From M269 sp964625615 (GTDB taxonomy: Bacteria > Pseudomonadota > Gammaproteobacteria > Enterobacterales > Alteromonadaceae), in assembly GCA_964625615.1 (NCBI GenBank), contig CAZVDU010000119.1, positions 1 to 12,814 of the forward strand: DNA of 12,814 nt, written 5' to 3'. Numbering within the stretch: the first letter of the stretch is position 1; every line of letters starts with the position of its first letter. Positions 1 to 6,288 of the stretch are shown here, one piece after another. The position numbers were made by a program, and so were the translations under genes. Under the pieces are notes generated by a model that was not told where the DNA came from, made no database searches, and was given only the letters and a program-made list of their open reading frames with translations.

Positions 1-1
1 C

Positions 2-25
2 AAAAATGCCAAATATATTGGACAT
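2..25 (-). terminator. Possible weak terminator downstream of phoU
   Basis: On the minus strand an imperfect inverted repeat (ATG-t-CCAA, a five-base TATAT loop, TTGG-CAT) gives a seven-pair stem with one bulged base. It is followed by four or five T residues. It lies about 105 nt past the phoU stop and could end the pst-phoU transcript. The stem is AT-rich and weak, and the window edge cuts off what follows. No better terminator is visible between it and phoU. Confidence 0.25.
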
Positions 26-96
26 AAATTGTTCCTGATTTTTAAGCGAGGCAATAGTAGCTCAAAGCTCTAGAAAGAAAAACCAGTATCTAAAAA

Positions 97-130
97 AATT
101 CATAAAACTGTCTAAAATTCGGCCTATACT
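97..130 (+). promoter_or_regulatory. Pho-box-like promoter pointing antisense into phoU
   Basis: Positions 97-114 match the E. coli PhoB box consensus (two CTGTCAT repeats 11 bp apart) at 13 of 18 positions. The matches form one unbroken core, TCATAAAACTGTC (100-112). Ten bases after the box, at 125-130, is TATACT, five of six against the -10 consensus. That is the spacing known for PhoB-activated promoters, where the box replaces the -35. It reads rightward, but no plus-strand gene lies there, so a transcript would be antisense to the 3' end of phoU. The region is AT-rich and chance is possible. Confidence 0.35.
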
Positions 131-853
131 TTATCTACTATTCCCTTCTCGCATAGCCTCGGCAATTTTCTTTCTCGAAATATGACGCACATCTCGCCCT
201 TTGACAAAGTAGATGATGTATTCACAAATATTTTTACAACGATCACCAACTCTTTCCAACGCTCTCATTGCCCAAAGTATCTCCAACCACTGCGGCAGCA
301 AGTCAGTTTCCCTTTGCATCTCAGTCATAGCCTCAGCCAACAGAGCCTTATACTGTTTGTCGATTTCCCTATCCAGTTTATGAATGGCAAAAGCTGACTC
401 TACGTCTAACCTCGCAAAAGCATTTAGCGTTTTGCGCAACATTGCCATGACCTTATCACCTGTGGCTATCATATTACTTTTAATGCTTTCGGAACCAGGC
501 AAGTCAACAGTTACAATCAAGTTAGCGATACGCTGAACTTCATCACCTATACGTTCAATATCAGCTGTCGCTTTAACAATCACTAACACAAGCCTTAGAT
601 CGCTAGCCGTTGGATGCCTTGTCGCAATGATACGAGTGCATTCTTCGTCAATCTGTACTTCCATCGAATTTACTTGAAAGTCATTCAAGATGACTGCTTC
701 AGCCATACGCCTATTGTTATCACGAAAAGCACCAAGTGCATCGGACAACTGTTGCTCAACTATACCTCCCATTGTGAGTACAGCATTACGTAAGTTCTCT
801 AATTCCTGATTGAACTTTCTAGAAATATGCGTGTTAATTTGAACTTGTTTCAT
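131..853 (-). CDS. phoU: Phosphate-specific transport system accessory protein PhoU
   Basis: PhoU is a cytoplasmic protein that associates with the Pst transporter and the PhoR kinase. It keeps the Pho regulon off when phosphate is plentiful and limits Pst uptake. The 240-residue length fits the family. Two helical repeats are visible, each with the metal-binding E-R-x-G-D signature: E100-R-I-G-D104 in the first and E200-R-V-G-D204 in the second. The second is followed by the typical C-N-I-C-E-Y-I-I-Y stretch (187-195 region onward to about 216). The gene is last in the pst operon, 12 nt after pstB, the classical position. The start is ATG with no strong Shine-Dalgarno sequence; a GGGTA about 14 nt upstream is the only candidate, so translation may be coupled to pstB. 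Confidence 0.97.
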   Translation of the reverse strand: MKQVQINTHISRKFNQELENLRNAVLTMGGIVEQQLSDALGAFRDNNRRMAEAVILNDFQVNSMEVQIDEECTRIIATRHPTASDLRLVLVIVKATADIERIGDEVQRIANLIVTVDLPGSESIKSNMIATGDKVMAMLRKTLNAFARLDVESAFAIHKLDREIDKQYKALLAEAMTEMQRETDLLPQWLEILWAMRALERVGDRCKNICEYIIYFVKGRDVRHISRKKIAEAMREGNSR

Positions 854-865
854 CGTAAAAATTCG

Positions 866-1678
866 CTACCCATATCGCCCAGTAATGTATTCTTCGGTTT
901 GCTGTTGCTTAGGCATAGTAAATAACCGATTAGTATCCGAGTACTCAATCAATTCACCCTCGTATAAAAAAGCCGTTTGATCAGACACCCTAGCAGCCTG
1001 CTGCATATTGTGAGTGACAATAACCACTGTATACTTTTCTTTTAGCGTGTTGATTAGCTCTTCGATGGTTAGTGTAGAAATAGGATCAAGCGCTGACGTA
1101 GGTTCGTCAAGTAGCAAGATTTCAGGTTCAAGTGCAATAGCTCGTGCAATCACTAAGCGTTGTTGTTGCCCCCCAGATAATGTCAATGCTGGCTCAAATA
1201 GGCGATCTTTCACCTCATCCCAGAGCGCCGCATTACGTAAAGCTGCTTCTGCTTTATTATCCAGAATTCTCCGATCACTTATGCCCTGGATCCTCAGGCC
1301 GTAGACCACGTTTTCATAAACGCTACTTGGAAACGGATTAGGCTTTTGAAATACCATACCTACGCGGCTTCTTAATATCGACACATTCTCTTTACGATGA
1401 TAAATATCTCGCCTACCGATTTTTATCTCCCCTTCAACACGGCAGCCCGGAACTAAGTCATTCATTCGGTTAAAACAAGAAATAAGTGTAGATTTGCCAC
1501 AGCCACTGGGTCCAATAAGGGCAGTAACTTGATGTTTAGGGATCTTCATCGTAATGTTTTGCAAAGCACGCTTTTGGCCGAAATGAAGTGTTAAACGGTT
1601 CACGTCTATAGCAACTTTATCTTGAGGTAGTGCATCAAGATCTTTTTCCGTTCTGGATGCAGCAAAAAAATCTAACAT
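866..1678 (-). CDS. pstB: Phosphate ABC transporter ATP-binding protein PstB
   Basis: PstB is the ATPase that drives phosphate import through PstC/PstA at the inner membrane. With the chosen start it has 270 residues. Visible motifs are Walker A GPSGCGKST (56-64), Q-loop FQKPNPF (110-116), signature LSGGQQQR (167-174), Walker B ILLLDEP (187-193) and switch histidine H223. The FQKPNPF Q-loop context is characteristic of PstB. The frame is open back to 1762, but that longer form would overlap pstA by 77 bp and add residues unlike any ABC ATPase. The ATG at 1678 has a strong GGAGGA 11 nt upstream and lies 7 nt past the pstA stop, so I prefer it. About 20 residues precede the ABC core, a little more than in E. 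coli. Confidence 0.97.
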   Translation of the reverse strand: MLDFFAASRTEKDLDALPQDKVAIDVNRLTLHFGQKRALQNITMKIPKHQVTALIGPSGCGKSTLISCFNRMNDLVPGCRVEGEIKIGRRDIYHRKENVSILRSRVGMVFQKPNPFPSSVYENVVYGLRIQGISDRRILDNKAEAALRNAALWDEVKDRLFEPALTLSGGQQQRLVIARAIALEPEILLLDEPTSALDPISTLTIEELINTLKEKYTVVIVTHNMQQAARVSDQTAFLYEGELIEYSDTNRLFTMPKQQQTEEYITGRYG

Positions 1679-1685
1679 GGTAGTG

Positions 1686-3272
1686 CTATTCCTCCAGCGT
1701 ATTGTATTGGCGACGCAACCGGTGGCGAATGTTAACGGCGAAGCTATTGAGCACAAGCACAATTAACAACAAAAATAGACATGCAGCAAACATCATATTT
1801 GAACCAGATCCCGCCAATTGCCCTTGAAATGCTCCGTCAAATATAGTCACACCTAAGTGCATAAACTGACGTTCGAAATGTATAAAAGGATATTCTGAGT
1901 CTACAGGTAAACTAGGCGCAAACTTCACTGCCCCAACTAAAATAAGAGGTGCAACTTCTCCAGCACCTCTCGCAATTGCCAATATAATACCCGTCATAAT
2001 GCCAGGGCTAGCAATAGGTATGACGGTTTTTCTAATCATCTCAAATTGAGTTGCACCTAGTGCGTAACTCCCCGTTCGTAACGAATCAGGAACACGCCTC
2101 AAGCCCTCTTCAGTCGCTACCACTACTACAGGCAAAGTTAACATTGCCATGGTTAACGATGCCCAAAACAAACCAGGAGCGCCAAAAGTCGGTGCAGGCA
2201 ATGCTTCACTGTAAAACACATTATCGATGCCAGCACCCAATTCATAAACAAAAAAACTCAACCCAAAAACGCCATATACAATCGACGGTACACCTGCCAG
2301 ATTATTAACGCTGATTCGAATCAGAGTTGTAAGCCTATTTTGGGTCGCATATTCATGCAAATAAATAGCAACTAGTACACCTAACGGTGTGACGAAAACG
2401 GTCATTAGCAATACCATAACAACAGTACCTATAATAGCGGGAAAGATCCCTCCACTAGCATACAATTGTTTAGGAGACTCAGAAACGAACTCCCATACCT
2501 CTGATAAAAAGAATTCAACTTTATGCCAGAAACTAAACCGATTAATGAAATGGTAACTATCAATATCAACAAGCGACATCGTATGGAACGTGCCTGAAGC
2601 ATCTTTTACGGTCAACTCATAACTTGCCATATCAGCTTGGAGCCGTTGTAAAAGCTCACGCGCCAATTCAAACTCTTTAAGGAATCGCTGATGTTGCTCA
2701 TCAACAATATTATCGACACCAACAAGCTGACTGTTTAAATAGGTTATTCTCGTGTCTAACAATACGTCAGCTTCCTGACGCAAACTTTCCAATTCTCCCA
2801 TAACATCTGGCAAGTCTGATAGTCGCCTTACCTGTTTGGAAACACTGACAGACACTGGAGTCGCAAATATTTGACTACCACTGCGCAGTTGAAAGAGCGC
2901 AACGTCAGGTAGAAGTTCATCTTGCGCAGCGCCCTTTATTGCTGACTCGCTTTCATCTATTTTAGAGTCATCATCAATAAATACTGAGGTGGCATCTAAA
3001 CGTGTCCAGTCAGTAACCTTGTATAGCTTTTGTAACCTTCCACTGCCCTTATTCTTTTGAGTAGATACAAATTGTCCGTAATATTGTTCCTTACCTTTAT
3101 CTTGGCTAACCTCTATCAGCAAGATTCTAGTCGGCCAGAAATACTGACTACCTTTCACAACAACAACAGCTAAAACACTGACGATAGCGATTACACATAA
3201 CGCCATCGCTAAGGCATATAACATGATCGAGAATGATTCACTTTGCTGCCGACTCAGTGTTAGCTTAAGCAT
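1686..3272 (-). CDS. pstA: Phosphate ABC transporter permease PstA, long form
   Basis: PstA is one of the two membrane subunits of the Pst phosphate importer. At 528 residues it is much longer than E. coli PstA (about 300), because a large segment separates the first helix from the permease. Visible order: TM1 about 16-40; a predicted periplasmic segment about 41-270, with a charged heptad-like stretch (about 157-215) that looks coiled-coil; then the permease from about 276. The permease has NNLAGVPSIVYG (323-334) and the EAA-type cytoplasmic loop with SYALGAT (402-408), followed by ARGAGEVAPL. The last helix is about 491-512. Long forms of this kind are known in pseudomonads and other gammaproteobacteria. 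The start overlaps the pstC stop by 8 bp and has AGGAGA 10 nt upstream. Confidence 0.95.
   Translation of the reverse strand: MLKLTLSRQQSESFSIMLYALAMALCVIAIVSVLAVVVVKGSQYFWPTRILLIEVSQDKGKEQYYGQFVSTQKNKGSGRLQKLYKVTDWTRLDATSVFIDDDSKIDESESAIKGAAQDELLPDVALFQLRSGSQIFATPVSVSVSKQVRRLSDLPDVMGELESLRQEADVLLDTRITYLNSQLVGVDNIVDEQHQRFLKEFELARELLQRLQADMASYELTVKDASGTFHTMSLVDIDSYHFINRFSFWHKVEFFLSEVWEFVSESPKQLYASGGIFPAIIGTVVMVLLMTVFVTPLGVLVAIYLHEYATQNRLTTLIRISVNNLAGVPSIVYGVFGLSFFVYELGAGIDNVFYSEALPAPTFGAPGLFWASLTMAMLTLPVVVVATEEGLRRVPDSLRTGSYALGATQFEMIRKTVIPIASPGIMTGIILAIARGAGEVAPLILVGAVKFAPSLPVDSEYPFIHFERQFMHLGVTIFDGAFQGQLAGSGSNMMFAACLFLLLIVLVLNSFAVNIRHRLRRQYNTLEE
1690..1695 (-). promoter_or_regulatory. Shine-Dalgarno of pstB inside the end of pstA
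   Basis: GGAGGA on the minus strand spans the last sense codons of pstA (Leu-Glu-Glu). It sits 11 nt before the ATG at 1678. This decides the pstB start against the longer upstream reading and suggests translational coupling of pstA and pstB. Confidence 0.75.
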
Positions 3273-5436
3273 AACGGTAGCGTCTCCTAACGTTACCGCG
3301 CACCCATTCAGCCAGAGTATTTACGACAAAAGTAAAAACAAAAAGTATCAAGGCCGATAAAAATAGGACACGATAATGTGTACTATTAACCTCAGCTTCG
3401 GGTAATTCAATCGCAAGGTTTGCCGTCATTGAACGCAAGCCAACTAACAAATCCCAATCGGCAATGGGTGTATTACCGGTAATCATTAAGACTAGAATTG
3501 TCTCACCAAAGGCACGTGAAAAACCAAGCATGATTGCCGAGACGATGCTTGGCAATGCAGCAACTAAGACTACTTTCCTCAGCGTTTGCAGCTGAGTCGC
3601 CCCAAGTGCAAATGACGCCTGACGCAAATGTATTGGCACTTCGTAAATGGCGTCTTCAGCAATAGAATATATTGTTGGGACAATTGCTATCCCCAAAGCT
3701 AGTGCGACAATGAGCGTACTTTTATTCCAGTTCGTATCACCCCAAAGACTCGTAACCGATAACGCTATGTCTTGATTCGACCATGATATGCCCGTTTCAA
3801 TGACGAGGTATAAAATAACCAACATAACTGATACAACGAACCATTCGCTACCTCTTTGCCACCGTTTGGGCAGCCTCTGACTTAATCGATGCTGCACTAG
3901 CGCAACCACCCATAAAATGACAGGTAGTAGAAGCACACTGAATACCAGAACAACCAAAGTATTCACCGTCATTGTCGCCATCCATCCCGCTGCGATAAAA
4001 CCGATAACAACGGAAGGAATGGCCTCTAAAAGCTCAATAACAGGCTTTAATCGATTACGAATAACATCTGGTGAGAGATAAGCAGTGTATATCGCCGCAC
4101 CAAGTGCCAGAGGTATAGCAATAACCATAGCCAGCGATGCTGATTTAAGACTACCGATGATAAGGGGTGTTAAACTGAATTTAACCTCAGCTTGGCTATT
4201 AGAAGGGGTACTTTGCCATACATAGTCGGATTGAGTATAACCCTCGTACCAAGCTTCACTCAGTAATGCTTTAGTTGTTACCGAGGAATGGGCATCAATC
4301 GACCAAGAATATATTGTCGAGCCAGATGCGAAGTATAGGTTTTTGTTGTATAAGCCTATTGAATCGATTGCTTCCGGTTGAACAACACCATTAAATGTCA
4401 AAAGGGACCGTTGAAGGATCTCGCCCGTAACACTGTTAGCAAACCATAACTCATGCTTGTTCGTTAAAAATATAATGGCTTGTTCGTTCGGTGAGTATAA
4501 GTTTGAAATAATCTCATCACGAACATCAAACATGACGCTGGGTTTGTAGTTGAATTGACCTCGATCATTACTAACGATCCACTTTTGCAGCTTGTTCGCT
4601 TTCGTTCCAATGAAGATAGATCGCTGAGACTCGCTTGCCGATAGAGTCATTACTTGGGCGTCAAACTCATGTTTCGATAAAAGCAGACCTTTCTCATCAA
4701 AGAACATCATTTGGTTGTCTTTGACGCCAACCACCTGTTGATACTCAGGCAACAATATAAGTTGCTCGGCTTCAATATAAACACCTTGTGATCGATCAGG
4801 CTCGATTTGTTCTATTAACGCACCATTGTGATTAAATTGAAAAACGTTCCACCCTTCATTAGCTTTCAAGGCAAGTGATATTCGTTCATCACCGACCTTG
4901 ACTAGCCAATCGCTACTCTTTAACTGCTGTCTGCTGGTATCTGACGTTGCAAATACTAGCTGATGGTGTCCGATAGCCACATTACTTGGACCATCTTGAG
5001 AGATAGCTAACTTTTTGATAAAAAGCTGATTGTTATTGTCATAGTGGAACAACCATTGTTCCCTATTGTGTGTGACGATTTTCAGGCTCTCACGGCACCC
5101 TGAAACTATGGAACCCTTATCGTGAACAACAATGCTGCCTTCTTTAGAAAGATAGCCGTAGACTAGGCGACATTCATTAATCAACCAAATAGGTTGGTTA
5201 CTTCCAATATCCCCAACCTCTAACACTTGGTGATTATCTGGTACCTGCCACACAACACTCTGGCCAATATCGGGCGCTTTTACTAGTGGCAACACAACAC
5301 GTAATAAGTGCCATATGATAGCCCCAAGCATCAACAGGATAGTCAATCCGCCCAAGGTAATAATACGCGCAGCTATCGCATTTTTTACCATGCGCTTTTT
5401 AGTCATATTGTGTGTAACAGACGTTGGCTGTGACAA
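3265..5436 (-). CDS. pstC: Phosphate ABC transporter permease PstC, long form
   Basis: PstC pairs with PstA to form the phosphate channel. At 723 residues it is more than twice the length of E. coli PstC (about 320). Visible order: cytoplasmic start; TM1 about 21-48; a predicted periplasmic domain about 49-422, rich in short alternating beta-like strands with scattered W and G; then the permease from about 423. The permease has EAIPSVVIGF (471-480) and the EAA loop with SFALGAT (608-614), followed by FSRAFGETILVL. The start is uncertain. TTG at 5436 has a modest AGGG seven to eight bases upstream; ATG at 5406 or 5391 would trim 10 or 15 residues but lacks a ribosome-binding site. It is the first gene of the operon. 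No pstS precedes it, which is unusual. Confidence 0.95.
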   Translation of the reverse strand: MSQPTSVTHNMTKKRMVKNAIAARIITLGGLTILLMLGAIIWHLLRVVLPLVKAPDIGQSVVWQVPDNHQVLEVGDIGSNQPIWLINECRLVYGYLSKEGSIVVHDKGSIVSGCRESLKIVTHNREQWLFHYDNNNQLFIKKLAISQDGPSNVAIGHHQLVFATSDTSRQQLKSSDWLVKVGDERISLALKANEGWNVFQFNHNGALIEQIEPDRSQGVYIEAEQLILLPEYQQVVGVKDNQMMFFDEKGLLLSKHEFDAQVMTLSASESQRSIFIGTKANKLQKWIVSNDRGQFNYKPSVMFDVRDEIISNLYSPNEQAIIFLTNKHELWFANSVTGEILQRSLLTFNGVVQPEAIDSIGLYNKNLYFASGSTIYSWSIDAHSSVTTKALLSEAWYEGYTQSDYVWQSTPSNSQAEVKFSLTPLIIGSLKSASLAMVIAIPLALGAAIYTAYLSPDVIRNRLKPVIELLEAIPSVVIGFIAAGWMATMTVNTLVVLVFSVLLLPVILWVVALVQHRLSQRLPKRWQRGSEWFVVSVMLVILYLVIETGISWSNQDIALSVTSLWGDTNWNKSTLIVALALGIAIVPTIYSIAEDAIYEVPIHLRQASFALGATQLQTLRKVVLVAALPSIVSAIMLGFSRAFGETILVLMITGNTPIADWDLLVGLRSMTANLAIELPEAEVNSTHYRVLFLSALILFVFTFVVNTLAEWVRGNVRRRYRYA
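3275..3298 (-). promoter_or_regulatory. Hairpin presenting the pstA ribosome-binding site
   Basis: In the minus-strand mRNA, CGGUAACG and CGCUACCG can pair over eight positions with one A-C mismatch. They enclose an eight-base loop, UUAGGAGA, that contains the pstA Shine-Dalgarno sequence. The element lies in the last codons of pstC, just before the overlapping pstA ATG. The pairing is read directly from sequence; any role in coupling or tuning pstA translation is inference. Confidence 0.35.
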
Positions 5437-5477
5437 GCGATACCCTATTGTTTTAAAAGAGCACTTCCCGTCTCTCG

Positions 5478-5499
5478 TTAATACTTAGTGTTATGACAA
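5478..5499 (-). promoter_or_regulatory. Candidate pst operon promoter with one PhoB half-site
   Basis: On the minus strand TTGTCAT (5493-5499) matches six of seven bases of the PhoB half-site CTGTCAT. Nine bases later is TATTAA (5478-5483), four of six against the -10 consensus. This would start transcription near 5471, about 35 nt before the TTG start of pstC. The neighbouring half-site is degenerate in either direction (11 of 18 at best for a full box). PhoB control of pst is expected from other bacteria, so the placement is sensible, but the match is weak. Confidence 0.35.
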
Positions 5500-5515
5500 A
5501 ATGCACTAATGAATT

Positions 5516-5533
5516 CCCACTTATCAATGTGGG
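5516..5533. repeat. Short inverted repeat in the pstC / ACT-protein spacer
   Basis: CCCAC (5516-5520) and GTGGG (5529-5533) form a perfect five-base inverted repeat around an eight-base AT-rich centre. It lies between the two divergent promoter regions, just upstream of the candidate pst box. It could be a small operator dyad or chance; it lacks the GC content and T-run of a terminator. Confidence 0.2.
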
Positions 5534-5629
5534 TTGTTATAAAGGCATCATATACCCAAACCACTTGGAAATGTAGAATTCGGTCGTAATTAAAGTTGAG
5601 TAATACTGAAAAAATAATCCATAAATTCA

Positions 5630-5666
5630 TTGGTATAACTAAAAATATAAGGATATATTTTATAAT
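5630..5666 (+). promoter_or_regulatory. Candidate promoter for the ACT-protein gene
   Basis: TTGGTA (5630-5635; four of six to the -35 consensus) is followed after 18 bp by TATATT (5654-5659; five of six to the -10). A perfect TATAAT also lies at 5661-5666, without a good -35 at 17 bp. Either would give a leader of roughly 30-45 nt before the ATG at 5705. The whole stretch is AT-rich, so the exact element cannot be fixed from sequence. Confidence 0.4.
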
Positions 5667-5704
5667 GATAATATTCGTGAAATGTATACAAAGGGAAGCC
5701 AAAT

Positions 5705-6208
5705 ATGAAAACACTCATTATCGGCCTTGTTGGTCAAGATAAACCTGGTTTAATCGATGCGGTTGCACAAGAAGTTTATAACGCTAAGGGAAACTGGCTA
5801 TCCAGTAATTTTTCACATATGGCCGGTCAATTTGCAGGCTTTGCAGAAGTTCAGATCCCCATAACTTCCATTGATAGTCTTGAAAGTGCCTTGGTAAAGA
5901 TCCCTGATTTGAATATCCAACTGTATAAAGGTGATGCAACAAATCAATCGAACCACAGTGTGATATCAATTGATGTCGTTGGAAACGATAGAAAAGGTAT
6001 AGTGCAAGAACTCAGTTCAACCTTGAATACATTTGAACTGAATATCGTCAAATTTGAATCCCGCTGTGAAAGCGCGCCTAATTGGGGAAGTATTTTATTC
6101 AAAGCCAAAGCCGTTATCCAAGTTAACGACCAATTTGATCTTGATGAGCTACAAGAAGCACTGGAAGCAATAGCCAACGATATTGTGGTAGAATTAACAC
6201 GTAGTTAA
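5705..6208 (+). CDS. GcvR-like double ACT-domain regulatory protein
   Basis: This 167-residue soluble protein consists of two ACT domains, about residues 1-75 and 86-165. Each opens with the typical beta strand and D-x-P/K-G-x-(I/V) turn: GQDKPGLID at 10-18 and GNDRKGIVQ at 93-101. The arrangement matches the glycine cleavage system repressor family, in which GcvR binds glycine and inhibits the activator GcvA by protein contact. It has no DNA-binding domain. The start ATG has AGGGA eight bases upstream. It is the first plus-strand gene after the divergent spacer, 80 nt before ppk, and may be co-transcribed with it. No glycine cleavage gene lies nearby, so the true ligand and partner are unknown here; family membership is more certain than function. 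Confidence 0.85.
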   Translation: MKTLIIGLVGQDKPGLIDAVAQEVYNAKGNWLSSNFSHMAGQFAGFAEVQIPITSIDSLESALVKIPDLNIQLYKGDATNQSNHSVISIDVVGNDRKGIVQELSSTLNTFELNIVKFESRCESAPNWGSILFKAKAVIQVNDQFDLDELQEALEAIANDIVVELTRS

Positions 6209-6288
6209 ATTGTCATATAGAGACTGTATCCTGACTGCTGGTACTTTCACCTAATTTTTATCTAACATAGAACAATCCCATTATTACC

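Noticed and set aside
182..397. 71-residue plus-strand ORF inside phoU, downstream of the antisense Pho-box-like promoter
   Set aside because: It is fully antisense to phoU, has no Shine-Dalgarno and no recognisable sequence. Any transcript from 97-130 is more likely non-coding.
1679..1762. Longer N-terminus for pstB
   Set aside because: It would overlap pstA by 77 bp and add non-family residues, whereas the ATG at 1678 has a strong GGAGGA at a good distance.
5478..5714. 78-residue hydrophobic minus-strand ORF across the pstC upstream spacer
   Set aside because: It begins with GTG inside the opposite-strand ACT-protein gene, has no ribosome-binding site, and its hydrophobicity follows from AT-rich DNA that carries promoters.
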